Positions 1 through 8,567 of a stretch of DNA of 35,875 nucleotides are shown in pieces (within the stretch, counting starts at the first letter, position 1; each line of letters starts with the position of its first letter). The notes below the pieces were generated by a model. It made no database searches, had not been told where the DNA came from, and saw nothing but the letters and a program-made list of their open reading frames with translations. Location: contig NZ_HE978539.1 in NCBI RefSeq assembly GCF_000311785.1, positions 1-35,875 of the forward strand, in the 5' to 3' direction. This DNA comes from Brevibacillus massiliensis. Lineage in GTDB: Bacteria > Bacillota > Bacilli > Brevibacillales > Brevibacillaceae. A program made the position numbers and the translations under genes.

Positions 1-28
1 CATTCCTTTACTGCCTTGCCTTTTACAT

Positions 29-105
29 GGAGCTGTGGTGAAGCTGGAGTTCACGCCGGTCTGTCACACCGGAGGTCGCGGGTTCGAGTCCCGTCAGCTC
101 CGCCA
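29..105 (+). tRNA. tRNA-Asp (GTC)
   Basis: The acceptor stem GGAGCTG/CAGCTCC, the anticodon loop CTGTCAC (anticodon GTC) on a CCGGT/ACCGG stem, the T-arm GGGTTCGAGTCCC and an encoded CCA at 103-105 are all present. It is the first of four clustered tRNAs; the promoter must lie before the window. Confidence 0.95.
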
Positions 106-128
106 TTTCAGGGTAGCAAATTGCGGGC

Positions 129-150
129 CTCTCACCCGTACCGGGTTTTT
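129..150 (+). repeat. Direct repeat in the tRNA spacers, copy 1
   Basis: A roughly 19-nt sequence containing ACCCGTACCGGGTTT lies after tRNA-Asp and recurs after tRNA-Gly at about 493-512. It holds a 5-bp hairpin (ACCCG/CGGGT) followed here by five T. It could be a weak terminator or processing site, or a scar of tRNA-unit duplication. Confidence 0.5.
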
Positions 151-181
151 CTTTTCTGTAACGCCAGAACCAATGTGATTT

Positions 182-257
<76 letters not shown>

Positions 258-263
258 TGTTGC

Positions 264-339
264 GAGCCATTAGCTCAGTTGGTAGAGCATCTGACTTTTA
301 ATCAGAGGGTCGAAGGTTCGAGTCCTTCATGGCTCACCA
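264..339 (+). tRNA. tRNA-Lys (TTT)
   Basis: The acceptor stem GAGCCAT/ATGGCTC, anticodon loop CTTTTAA (anticodon TTT) on TCTGA/TCAGA, the T-loop TTCGAGT and an encoded CCA are seen. It starts six bases after tRNA-Phe, so the two are certainly co-transcribed. Confidence 0.95.
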
Positions 340-396
340 CCTTAATATCCCAGGGGCGCTGCGAGATTCGGAGTGCTTTTTGCGGGGACATTCTCT

Positions 397-472
397 GCGG
401 ACGTAGCTCAATTGGTAGAGCGTCGCCTTGCCAAGGCGAAGGTCGCGGGTTCGAGACCCGTCGTCCGCTCCA
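397..472 (+). tRNA. tRNA-Gly (GCC)
   Basis: The acceptor stem GCGGACG/CGTCCGC, anticodon loop TTGCCAA (anticodon GCC) on TCGCC/GGCGA, discriminator T and encoded CCA at 470-472 are seen. It is the last tRNA of the cluster. Confidence 0.95.
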
Positions 473-492
473 TAGTAGAACTGCAGGAGGGT

Positions 493-512
493 CTCTCACC
501 CGTACCGGGTTT
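493..512 (+). repeat. Direct repeat in the tRNA spacers, copy 2
   Basis: Second copy of the sequence at 129-150, containing ACCCGTACCGGGTTT. Here the T-run is shorter, so it is unlikely to terminate by itself. Confidence 0.5.
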
Positions 513-534
513 ACCCTATCGTATAGACCGATTA

Positions 535-565
535 CCACTTGCATTGGCAGGTGGTTTTTCTTTTT
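535..565 (+). terminator. Intrinsic terminator of the tRNA cluster
   Basis: An 8-bp stem CCACTTGC/GCAGGTGG (one T-G pair) with loop ATTG is followed by TTTTTCTTTTT. Confidence 0.9.
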
Positions 566-599
566 CCATATTTTTCAGCACTTGTCTATACGCTATGAC

Positions 600-628
600 T
601 TGAGCCTATCTGCGGGATTTGGTACGAT
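600..628 (+). promoter_or_regulatory. Probable sigma-A promoter of the TPR gene
   Basis: TTGAGC at 600-605, a 17-bp spacer and TACGAT at 623-628 lie just downstream of the tRNA terminator and about 35 bp before the start codon. Confidence 0.6.
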
Positions 629-664
629 ACATGGGAGCAAAGCAGCTAGAAGATCGGAGGTTTT

Positions 665-2278
665 ATGAAAAACAGTGAGGAAAAGACCACGGTCGTCGAT
701 TTTATACGCGATGCCAGTTTTTTTGCAGAACTGGGCATGCGACTAGCGCGTCGGTTCGACTATCCGAAGGCACTTCGGTATTTACGCCGTGCTGTCGATT
801 TGGAACCGGAGAACGCGACCTACAACTGCTATTTGGCAAGTGTTCTTGCGGAATTGGGACAATTTGAAGAGTCAAACAATATATTGTATCACATCGTTGA
901 AAGCATCGATCCGGGACTGGTAGATGTTTATTTCTATCTCTCTAACAACTATGCGAATATGGAAGATTTTCAGATGGCGGAAGAGCTGGCTTTGCGATAT
1001 CTGGAGGAAAGTAAAAACGGCACGTATGCGGAAGAAGCGGAGGAACTGCTGGATTACCTTTATTTTGAGCTCGATCTGCCGCCGCGCCGTTTATTGGATC
1101 AATCCACCGACATCCTTTATGCCAAACATGAAGAGGCAAGAAGGTGCTTGGAGGAAGGCCGATTTTTGCAGGCGACAGAATGCCTGAAAGAAATCGTGGA
1201 GAAGCATCACGATTTTTTGCCTGCCTGGAACAATTTGGCGCTGGCTTACTATTACACCGGCCATTTTTCCAAGGCCTTGGAAACCATCGAGCACACGCTG
1301 GAATTGGAACCTGGAAATTTGCACGCTTTATGCAATATGGCCGTGCTGTTCTCCCACCACAATCGCGTAGGCGAGCTGCTGCCGCTTTTGCAGCAGCTAA
1401 AAAAGGTGGTTCCTTTTACGAGTGAACATCTGTTTAAGCTGGCGACCACCATGGGAGTATTGGGCCAGCACGAAGAGGCGTACTTTTTGTATCGTCGGCT
1501 GCTGGGGAGCCACTATCATCAGGATGCCAGCACATACCACTATGCCGCGATTTCCGCTTATCTGTCCGGCAGGCGCGAGCAAGCTGTGAGGTGGTGGGAA
1601 AAGGTTAAACAACTGGATCCGGATTCAGGCGTTGCCGATTACTATTTACAAATGGTAAAAGAGCAGCATGATGGAGAAACTATAAGCAACATGACGTACC
1701 ATTACCATGTCCCAACCGGCAAGATCAGGTTTTCGGACGAGTGTTCCTATCAGGAAAGTCTCAAATCCGATCCGATGGTCAGGGCTTCGTTGTTGTGGGC
1801 GCTGCAGCACGGCAGAGACGATGCGAAGCAATTAGTGATCGAGACGATGATGCTGATTGCCGACGAGGAGGCGGAAAAAGCGCTTCGCCTTTTCTGTGAC
1901 ACGACCGATGATCCGGCGTGGCGGGAATATGCGCTTCAGGCCTTAAGCGAGATGGGGGCAGAGCCGCCTGTCAGCGCCGCCCCTGTCGCACTGGCGTCAA
2001 GCGAAGATCAAGTGGTCAACTGCATCAACATGTGTCTGACTTCAAAAGTGGAGCGGGAGTGGGCAATTCAGACCTGGTCGACTTACCAGATAAGAATGGA
2101 AATGCCTGTACGGGTGCGGAAAGCTGAGGCGTGGGTAGCGGCACTGGAATATCTGTATCGGAAAAAACAGGGGCAAAAAATGACGCAAACCGCTTTGGCG
2201 GAAAAATACGGTGTTTCGTCACAGACCATTTCAAAGTGCGTGAAGGAAATCTCTAAGCTTGATTTATACAAATTCTAA
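665..2278 (+). CDS. yvcD: TPR protein with C-terminal helix-turn-helix (YvcD-like)
   Basis: A cytosolic 537-aa tetratricopeptide-repeat protein. Several TPR units are visible between about residues 20 and 330: A-x3-Y/F-x3-A spacing, with segments such as ALRYLRRAVDLEPENATY and ALETIEHTLELEPGNLHAL. A less repetitive stretch follows at about 340-450. The last 35 residues read as a helix-turn-helix (TALAEKYGVSSQTISKCVKEI). The start is set by GATCGGAGG upstream of ATG 665. B. subtilis has a TPR gene, yvcD, directly before trxB, so orthology rests on position and architecture. TPR domains usually bind other proteins; the partner is unknown. The HTH suggests a regulatory or DNA-linked role, which is inference. 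Confidence 0.75.
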   Translation: MKNSEEKTTVVDFIRDASFFAELGMRLARRFDYPKALRYLRRAVDLEPENATYNCYLASVLAELGQFEESNNILYHIVESIDPGLVDVYFYLSNNYANMEDFQMAEELALRYLEESKNGTYAEEAEELLDYLYFELDLPPRRLLDQSTDILYAKHEEARRCLEEGRFLQATECLKEIVEKHHDFLPAWNNLALAYYYTGHFSKALETIEHTLELEPGNLHALCNMAVLFSHHNRVGELLPLLQQLKKVVPFTSEHLFKLATTMGVLGQHEEAYFLYRRLLGSHYHQDASTYHYAAISAYLSGRREQAVRWWEKVKQLDPDSGVADYYLQMVKEQHDGETISNMTYHYHVPTGKIRFSDECSYQESLKSDPMVRASLLWALQHGRDDAKQLVIETMMLIADEEAEKALRLFCDTTDDPAWREYALQALSEMGAEPPVSAAPVALASSEDQVVNCINMCLTSKVEREWAIQTWSTYQIRMEMPVRVRKAEAWVAALEYLYRKKQGQKMTQTALAEKYGVSSQTISKCVKEISKLDLYKF

Positions 2279-2299
2279 CTTTATAATTAATATAAAGTT
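2259..2299 (+). promoter_or_regulatory. trxB promoter with a perfect palindrome over the -10
   Basis: TTGATT at 2259-2264, a 17-bp spacer and TATAAT at 2282-2287 make a good sigma-A promoter that starts inside the end of the TPR gene. A perfect 9-bp inverted repeat, AACTTTATA (2277-2285) and TATAAAGTT (2291-2299), covers the -10 and is placed like an operator. The regulator is unknown. Confidence 0.7.
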
Positions 2300-2305
2300 A
2301 TGTGA

Positions 2306-3304
<999 letters not shown>

Positions 3305-3383
3305 TTCTCTTGTAACATTTATGAAATATTCATGGGTTATGATAAAAATATGAATTGACCCCCTTTTTCTATACTTCCATTCG

Positions 3384-3415
3384 CGTGGCCGAACTTTGGC
3401 CACGTCTTTTTTTGG
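3384..3415 (+). terminator. Intrinsic terminator after trxB
   Basis: A 7-bp GC-rich stem CGTGGCC/GGCCACG with loop GAACTTT is followed by TCTTTTTTT. Confidence 0.9.
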
Positions 3416-3509
3416 TCAGAAGAAGATGTCTCATCCCGGGTGAGCAAAAGATGCGATGACGACGGTCAATATGGTATGCTTATAGAAGGATCAGAGGAGG
3501 CGAGAAGCA

Positions 3510-4391
3510 GTGATGGAAACAAGAAAAGAGAAGGACATCAACTTACTCATCATCACGGGCATGTCAGGGGCAGGGAAAACCACCGCAGTCCAAAGTTTGG
3601 AGGATCTCGGTTTCTTTTGTGTTGACAATTTGCCACCCATCCTGATCCCAAAATTTGCTGAGCTTATGATCCAGTCCGGCGGAAGTATAGAGCGCGTTGC
3701 CCTGGTGATTGATCTTCGGGGCAGGGAATTTTTCGAGAGCTTATTCGAAGCAATCGACAGACTGAATGAGATGGACGGGATCTCCTTTCAAATCCTTTAT
3801 CTGGACGCCAACGATCAGGTACTGGTCACCCGATATAAAGAAACCCGCAGGCGCCATCCGCTCGCCCGGGGCGGTATGCCATTGGAAGGAATTCAGGTTG
3901 AACGGCGGATGCTGCAGGAGATGAAGGGCCGGGCGAATCAAATTATTGATACCAGTCAGATGAAGCCGCTTCAGCTGCGCGAAAAAATCATTAGCCAATA
4001 CTCCCAGCAGAGCTCGCAATTAACGATAAACATTTTGTCATTCGGCTTTAAATACGGCATTCCTATCGATGCTGACCTCGTGTTTGACGTTCGCTTTCTG
4101 CCAAATCCGCACTACGTTGACGAGCTTCGTCCAAAGACGGGCTGCGATCAGGAAGTAGCGGAGTATGTAATGAAATGGAGCGAGACGCAGGAGTTTGTCT
4201 CCAAGCTGCTTGATTTTCTCATATTTACACTGCCTCAGTATCAGCGCGAAGGGAAGAGCCAACTTGTAATCGGTATCGGCTGTACGGGCGGTAAACACCG
4301 TTCTGTGACTATTTCGGAATACATTGGTAAAGTGATCGGCAAAGATTTTCCTGTCAGAGTCACACACCGTGACATGGAAAAGAGCAAATAG
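3510..4391 (+). CDS. rapZ: RapZ/YvcJ nucleotide-binding protein
   Basis: A 293-aa P-loop protein of the RapZ (YvcJ) family. Walker A GMSGAGKT is at residues 17-24, and the conserved C-terminal segment [10 protein letters not shown] starts near 257. In E. coli RapZ steers degradation of the sRNA GlmZ and so controls GlmS. In B. subtilis YvcJ binds and hydrolyses GTP and ATP and affects competence. GAGGAGG (3494-3500) is 9 nt before GTG 3510 and 12 nt before ATG 3513; either may be the start. It lies upstream of yvcK as in B. subtilis, but the Nudix gene yvcI that sits between trxB and yvcJ there is absent. Confidence 0.93.
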   Translation: MMETRKEKDINLLIITGMSGAGKTTAVQSLEDLGFFCVDNLPPILIPKFAELMIQSGGSIERVALVIDLRGREFFESLFEAIDRLNEMDGISFQILYLDANDQVLVTRYKETRRRHPLARGGMPLEGIQVERRMLQEMKGRANQIIDTSQMKPLQLREKIISQYSQQSSQLTINILSFGFKYGIPIDADLVFDVRFLPNPHYVDELRPKTGCDQEVAEYVMKWSETQEFVSKLLDFLIFTLPQYQREGKSQLVIGIGCTGGKHRSVTISEYIGKVIGKDFPVRVTHRDMEKSK

Positions 4392-4425
4392 TCATAGGAT
4401 GACAGGGATAGCAGCAGGTCAATCA

Positions 4426-4448
4426 GCAAAACGGTCATGCCGTTTTGC
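4426..4448 (+). repeat. Perfect 9-bp inverted repeat in the rapZ-yvcK gap
   Basis: GCAAAACGG (4426-4434), a 5-nt loop and CCGTTTTGC (4440-4448) could form an RNA hairpin. No T-run follows, so it is not a standard terminator. Confidence 0.6.
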
Positions 4449-4477
4449 CAGCCGCAACCAGTCAAATTCGAGTTTTA

Positions 4478-4501
4478 TGAAAAGCGTCAAGACGTTTTTC
4501 A
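4478..4501 (+). repeat. 24-bp near-perfect palindrome upstream of yvcK
   Basis: TGAAAAGCGTC (4478-4488) and GACGTTTTTCA (4491-4501) are complementary except for one G-T pair and are separated by two bases. It lies 50 bp before yvcK and could be an operator or an attenuator hairpin ending in a T-run. Confidence 0.5.
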
Positions 4502-4550
4502 CAGAAAAAGTCAGCTTGAGTATTGCCATCGGGAGAGAAAGAGGTGACTT

Positions 4551-5540
4551 ATGTCTATAGGAAGAAGGGGAATTCAATCAAGCGATGTGCTCCGGGTCGT
4601 TGTCATTGGCGGAGGCACCGGTCTTTCCGTACTGCTTCGCGGGCTGAAGGAGGAACCCGTACACATCACGGCGATTGTTACGGTAGCGGATGACGGAGGC
4701 AGTTCCGGACGCCTGCGGGAAGAGATGGATATGCTGCCCCCGGGGGATATACGCAACGTCCTGACTGCTTTGGCCGATACGGAACCGCTGATGGAAAAGG
4801 TGATGCAGTATCGATTTTCAAATGGCACAGGTTTAGCTGGACATAATTTGGGAAATCTATTACTTGCAGCCATGAATGAAATTTCGGGTGACTTCGTGAC
4901 CGCTGTCAAGGGATTAAGCAGGGTTTTAGCGGTACGCGGGGACGTGTTGCCTGCATCTAATCAATCTATTCACCTGAAAGCGGAGATGGTGGATGGTTCC
5001 GTCATTTCCGGGGAATCGCAAATCCCTTTGGCGGGAAAGCGGATCAAGCGCGTCTTCCTCGACCCTCCAGAGGTTGTCCCGCTGGAAGAGGCTTCGCGGG
5101 CGATCGCCGAGGCCGACGCGATCATTATTGGGCCAGGCAGTCTGTATACGAGCATTTTGCCAAATCTGCTTGTGCGAGGATTGTTTCAGCAGATAAAATT
5201 GTCTGCCGTTCCCAAGATATATATATGCAATGTGATGACACAGCCGGGAGAAACCGACGGATTTACCGCATCTGATCATGTGACAGCCATGTACGAACAC
5301 GTAGGCACGCCTTTCCTCGATACAATCATCGTAAACACGGCGGATGTGCCGGAAGAGGTATTGGAAAAATACGCAGAAAAGGGCTCGGCACCGGTGGTCT
5401 GCGACATCGAGCAGTTAAGGGCCCTGGGGTTGCAAGTCGTCGCGGATCAATTTATCGCTTATGAGGATGGTTTCCTCCGTCACAATGCAAAGGTCGTAAG
5501 TCAAAAAGTCGTCTCAATCTTAAAGCGGGGGAAGGAGTGA
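4551..5540 (+). CDS. yvcK: YvcK/GlmR, gluconeogenesis and cell-wall factor (CofD-like fold)
   Basis: A 329-aa protein of the YvcK/CofD-like family. The N-terminal VVVIGGGTGL at residues 16-25 is the nucleotide-sugar binding loop, followed by VTVADDGGSSGRLR near 44-57, GHNLGNLLL near 98-106 and IIGPGSLYTSILPNLLV. YvcK (GlmR) binds UDP-GlcNAc and is needed for cell shape and growth on gluconeogenic carbon in B. subtilis. It does not make coenzyme F420, despite the fold. AGAGGTGA precedes ATG 4551. Its stop overlaps the ribosome site of whiA, so the two are coupled. Confidence 0.95.
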   Translation: MSIGRRGIQSSDVLRVVVIGGGTGLSVLLRGLKEEPVHITAIVTVADDGGSSGRLREEMDMLPPGDIRNVLTALADTEPLMEKVMQYRFSNGTGLAGHNLGNLLLAAMNEISGDFVTAVKGLSRVLAVRGDVLPASNQSIHLKAEMVDGSVISGESQIPLAGKRIKRVFLDPPEVVPLEEASRAIAEADAIIIGPGSLYTSILPNLLVRGLFQQIKLSAVPKIYICNVMTQPGETDGFTASDHVTAMYEHVGTPFLDTIIVNTADVPEEVLEKYAEKGSAPVVCDIEQLRALGLQVVADQFIAYEDGFLRHNAKVVSQKVVSILKRGKE

Positions 5541-5546
5541 AGCGCC

Positions 5547-6497
5547 ATGTCATTCGCCGCCCATACGAAAAAGGAACTGACGATGCTGGAAGTTCCGGAT
5601 TGCTGCAGCAGGGCGGAATTGGCTGCGCTGATCCGGATGAATGGGAGCATCCACTTTGGTGCGGGCCGATTTGTTCTAGATGTAGCAACGGAAAACGCAG
5701 CAATCGCCAGACGCATCTACATCCTCATCAAACGGCTGTTTAAGGTTCACGCTGAGCTGTTGGTACGCAAAAAAATGCGTTTGAAAAAAAATAACGTCTA
5801 TATTGTCCGTATTCCACACCACGCCGGTGAAATTTTGGAAGATCTGCGGATTATGGATAAAAACCTGTCCTTTTACCCGGGGATTTCGCCAGATCTGGTA
5901 AAGACGGCATGCTGCCGCGGAGCTTTTTTGCGCGGAGCCTTTCTAGCAGGGGGGTCGGTCAATCACCCGGAAGCGTCCAGCTACCACCTGGAAATTTTCT
6001 CATCCTACCAGGATTTTTGTGAAGCGCTGACCGCTTTGGCCAACCGTTACCATCTAAATGCAAAGTGCATCGAGCGGAAAAAAGGGTATGTGATGTACAT
6101 CAAGGAAGGTGAAAGGATAACGGAGTTCCTCAGCTTGATCGGTGCTCATCAAGCCCTGCTCTACTTTGAGGACGTTCGCATCGTCAAAGACATGCGCAAT
6201 TCGGTGAACAGGCTGCATAACTGTGAAATCGCCAACATTAACAAGACGGTAAACGCAGCCACCCGGCAAATGGAAAACATCCAACTGATTGAGAAGGAAA
6301 TGGGGTTGGACAGCCTGCCTCCCCGTCTGCGGGAAGTTGCAGAGCTTCGGCTTCAGAATCCGGATATCAATCTCAAGGAACTGGGCGAGATGCTGCCAAG
6401 CGGTCCCGTGAGCAAGTCAGGGATTAACCACCGCCTTCGGAAAATTAACGAAATCGCAGAGAAATTACGAGAAAAACAAAATATTTCTCTTTCTTAA
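5547..6497 (+). CDS. whiA: WhiA-family DNA-binding protein
   Basis: A 316-aa protein of the WhiA (YvcL) family: two N-terminal LAGLIDADG-homing-endonuclease-like repeats without nuclease function (about residues 20-210; [15 protein letters not shown] and [10 protein letters not shown] are typical) and a C-terminal helix-turn-helix ([18 protein letters not shown]). WhiA controls sporulation septation genes in Streptomyces and affects division and chromosome segregation in Bacillus. ATG 5547 has GGAGTGA upstream, overlapping the yvcK stop; the gap to yvcK is 6 nt. Confidence 0.96.
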   Translation: MSFAAHTKKELTMLEVPDCCSRAELAALIRMNGSIHFGAGRFVLDVATENAAIARRIYILIKRLFKVHAELLVRKKMRLKKNNVYIVRIPHHAGEILEDLRIMDKNLSFYPGISPDLVKTACCRGAFLRGAFLAGGSVNHPEASSYHLEIFSSYQDFCEALTALANRYHLNAKCIERKKGYVMYIKEGERITEFLSLIGAHQALLYFEDVRIVKDMRNSVNRLHNCEIANINKTVNAATRQMENIQLIEKEMGLDSLPPRLREVAELRLQNPDINLKELGEMLPSGPVSKSGINHRLRKINEIAEKLREKQNISLS

Positions 6498-6499
6498 CA

Positions 6500-6508
6500 T
6501 GCTATAAT
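6500..6508 (+). promoter_or_regulatory. Extended -10 promoter for crh
   Basis: TG-C-TATAAT (6500-6508) is a perfect extended -10 directly after the whiA stop and 38 nt before the crh start. No good -35 box is visible. crh can therefore be expressed apart from the upstream genes. Confidence 0.6.
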
Positions 6509-6545
6509 GGAAAACACTAGCAACGTTTTTAGGGAGGGTTTGGAT

Positions 6546-6803
6546 ATGGTACAGCAACAAGTGCTTGTGAAGCTTAGGACCGGACTGCAGGCACGGCCCG
6601 CCGCTTTCTTTGTTCAGGAAGCGAATCGTTATGCTGCAGAAATCTTTGTTGAAAAGGGAACGAAAAAAGTGAACGCCAAAAGCATTATGGGAATTATGAG
6701 TCTGGCGATCGGCACCGGTACGGAGATTACCATTACCGCAGAGGGGCCGGATGCTGCTCAGGCTGTGGCAAGTTTGGCCAAACTGGTCAGCAAAGAAGAA
6801 TAG
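6546..6803 (+). CDS. crh: Crh, HPr-like catabolite repression protein
   Basis: An 85-aa cytosolic HPr paralogue. The HPr active-site histidine is replaced by Gln15 (TGLQARPA) and the regulatory Ser46 is kept (NAKSIMGI). Crh therefore cannot carry PTS phosphate, but HPr kinase can phosphorylate Ser46 so that it acts as a CcpA corepressor; it also inhibits methylglyoxal synthase in B. subtilis. ATG 6546 is chosen because AGGGAGGG stands just before it and HPr proteins begin here. The in-frame ATG at 6507 overlaps the -10 box and lacks a ribosome site. A terminator follows. Confidence 0.96.
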   Translation: MVQQQVLVKLRTGLQARPAAFFVQEANRYAAEIFVEKGTKKVNAKSIMGIMSLAIGTGTEITITAEGPDAAQAVASLAKLVSKEE

Positions 6804-6812
6804 GCGAATGGG

Positions 6813-6849
6813 AAAAAAGGCAGTTGCGCTAGTCGTAAACGCCTTTTTT
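6813..6849 (+). terminator. Terminator after crh
   Basis: The stem A6-GGC (6813-6821) pairs with GCC-T6 (6841-6849) around a 19-nt loop that may fold further. Confidence 0.75.
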
Positions 6850-6912
6850 AGTGCAGCCCTGGCCATCGCCAGTCCTACATACCATACTCATGGAAGTAAG
6901 GAGGAGATAAAC

Positions 6913-8040
6913 ATGAAGATGCGCAGTTCATTTCCGGTGATGTTGATCCTTGGCATGCTGATCGCTTTGGTTTGTGTTCCATTCGCAGCCGCGCCCAAGG
7001 CGCAAGCAGCCCCTGCGGATGGGATTCAACTGGCGGGCTTTCAGATGATGGATGAAATGGTTGGCTACACTTGGGGAACACATGGCAGTACCCTCATGCT
7101 TTATCGAACGGCAGATAATGGTAAAACGTGGAAAAACATTGCGCTGCCGGCTGTAAAAGTTTCCGCCACTCCGGCATATGGACGTGACCTGTTCTTTTTT
7201 GACAAACAGAATGGGTGGATCGCCGGCAGCAGCGGGGAGCGCGGAGTGATCTTGCACACGGTGAACGGCGGGGAGAAGTGGACAGTCCTGCCCGCACCCG
7301 GAACCGGCCAAGTCGCTTCGATGGATTTTATCGCTCCGCAAACAGGCGTGCTGCTGGCTTCGGATGGGATCCTGTATCTGTCCCAGGATGGCGGGAACAC
7401 GTGGAAGAAAGGGAATGCGTCATTTGCGGGCAGCGAAAACGTCAAAGAGATGCTGTTCCGGGATGTACAGAATGGATGGATACTGAGCCCGGGAGATGAT
7501 AAAATCCCGCACCTGTTCCGGACCCGTGACGGCGGACAAAAATGGGAGCTGCTCAGTTTGCCGGAGCTTACCCAAGCATGCAATCCGGAGATGTTATCTG
7601 CCCCGATCTTCTTTGGCGGCGATAAGAAAAAGGGCTGGTTTCCGGCGCGATGCAACAAAGGGGAAAGAAAGCAGTACTACGTTTCCTTTACGGAAGACGG
7701 CGGAGAGCTTTGGAAAGCAACTCCTATCTATACGAAACTGGCAGGTCAGTTCACCGGCGCGGTTCCGCTGGTTTTTGCCGATGATCAACGCGGCTGGTAT
7801 GTGCAAACGCAGCAGGTGTATCAAACGACAAACCGGGGCGTTACCTGGAATTCCACATTGCCGGACAAAGGGTTGATCGATGCGTTTAACGCTTACCCGA
7901 ATGTTGTCCAGATGCAGTTCGTATCGGCGAACACAGGGTGGATGCTGCTGAGATCCATGGATGGGAAAAAAACACAGCTGCTGCAAACAACGGACGGCGC
8001 CAAAAGCTGGCATGCAGCCAGTCCCGTTGCCAATAAATAA
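6913..8040 (+). CDS. Secreted BNR/YCF48-like beta-propeller protein
   Basis: A 375-aa exported protein. Residues 1-32 are a signal peptide (Met-Lys-Met-Arg, a long hydrophobic core, AQA cleavage site). The mature part holds about seven repeats carrying an Asp-box-like T-x-D/N-x-G-x-x-W motif (TADNGKTW, TVNGGEKW, SQDGGNTW, TRDGGQKW, TEDGGELW, TTNRGVTW, TTDGAKSW), each preceded by a G-W/V strand such as KQNGWIAG. This is the sialidase/YCF48-type propeller architecture and implies a seven-bladed propeller. Ligand and function are unknown; no sialidase catalytic residues are evident. AAGGAGG (6899-6905) fixes ATG 6913; a longer in-frame reading from 6751 overlaps crh and is rejected. Confidence 0.85.
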   Translation: MKMRSSFPVMLILGMLIALVCVPFAAAPKAQAAPADGIQLAGFQMMDEMVGYTWGTHGSTLMLYRTADNGKTWKNIALPAVKVSATPAYGRDLFFFDKQNGWIAGSSGERGVILHTVNGGEKWTVLPAPGTGQVASMDFIAPQTGVLLASDGILYLSQDGGNTWKKGNASFAGSENVKEMLFRDVQNGWILSPGDDKIPHLFRTRDGGQKWELLSLPELTQACNPEMLSAPIFFGGDKKKGWFPARCNKGERKQYYVSFTEDGGELWKATPIYTKLAGQFTGAVPLVFADDQRGWYVQTQQVYQTTNRGVTWNSTLPDKGLIDAFNAYPNVVQMQFVSANTGWMLLRSMDGKKTQLLQTTDGAKSWHAASPVANK

Positions 8041-8049
8041 ACGGTTTGG

Positions 8050-8079
8050 GAATATTTCGGCTTGGATTGGGCATTGCTA
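8050..8079 (+). promoter_or_regulatory. Possible sigma-G promoter of the 72-aa gene and sspH
   Basis: GAATA fits the sigma-G -35 (GHATR). After 17 bp comes CATTGCTA, which only partly matches the -10 (CATNNTA). The idea rests mainly on sspH being a forespore gene in Bacillus. Confidence 0.3.
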
Positions 8080-8107
8080 ATGGTACCAAGACATGGGGAG
8101 GGTTGGT

Positions 8108-8326
8108 ATGACGGAAAAACATGAAGCGATGCCCGATTCGCAGCACGAAGGTCGCGATCAGTACTTTATGGATATTGACCGCATGGTGAATGAGGGACTG
8201 GGCGGAGGTACCGTCAGCGATCAAAATGGCTTGATCGAAGAGACGTCGACTGATTCCATGGATGGTGTCTACACGACTGACGAGAGCAGGCGTGGCCTGG
8301 AAGCAGCAGAGGAGGAATTGACGTAA
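8108..8326 (+). CDS. 72-aa acidic protein of unknown function upstream of sspH
   Basis: A small, acidic, hydrophilic protein with no membrane segment and no motif I recognise; it has DIDRMVNEGLGGG in the middle and a Glu-rich end. GGGAGGG precedes ATG 8108. Its stop TAA overlaps the ATG of sspH by one base, so the two are translationally coupled. This suggests, but does not show, that it is made in the forespore with SspH. Confidence 0.75.
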   Translation: MTEKHEAMPDSQHEGRDQYFMDIDRMVNEGLGGGTVSDQNGLIEETSTDSMDGVYTTDESRRGLEAAEEELT

Positions 8327-8505
8327 TGGACACAGTACGAGCCGAGGAAATCATGGCATCGACAGAAACGATCAAAGTGGAATACGAAGGCGTTCCCGTC
8401 TGGATCGATGGAGTGGATCGCCAGACGAACACCGCCCGCGTTCACGTCCAGAATAATCCCCAAGAGCAAAAAACGGTACCGGTTGATCAATTGATAGAGC
8501 GTTAA
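8326..8505 (+). CDS. sspH: Small acid-soluble spore protein, H type
   Basis: A 59-aa protein matching the H-type SASP family: it starts MDTVRAEEIMASTETIKVEY, has GVPVWIDGVD and TARVHV in the centre, and ends TVPVDQLIER. These minor SASPs are made in the forespore under sigma-G in Bacillus and sit in the spore core. AGGAGG lies at about 8310-8315, inside the end of the previous gene, 10 nt before ATG 8326. A long terminator follows directly. It indicates that the organism forms endospores. Confidence 0.88.
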   Translation: MDTVRAEEIMASTETIKVEYEGVPVWIDGVDRQTNTARVHVQNNPQEQKTVPVDQLIER

Positions 8506-8513
8506 AAGGTACG

Positions 8514-8551
8514 AAAAAAGCTTTCCTGGAAACAGCCAGGAAAGCTTTTTT
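8514..8551. terminator. Bidirectional terminator between sspH and clpP
   Basis: A perfect 16-bp inverted repeat, with arms at 8514-8529 (A6 then GCTTTCCTGG) and 8536-8551 and a 6-nt loop, gives a U-run in both directions. It serves convergent sspH (+) and clpP (-). Confidence 0.95.
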
Positions 8552-8567
8552 GCACCTATACGCCTTT

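Noticed and set aside
6507-6545. N-terminal extension of Crh from ATG 6507
   Set aside because: It would start on the -10 box; AGGGAGGG and HPr homology fix the start at 6546, which puts Gln15 and Ser46 at their canonical positions.
6751-6912. N-terminal extension of the propeller protein
   Set aside because: It overlaps crh and its terminator, and would bury the signal peptide.
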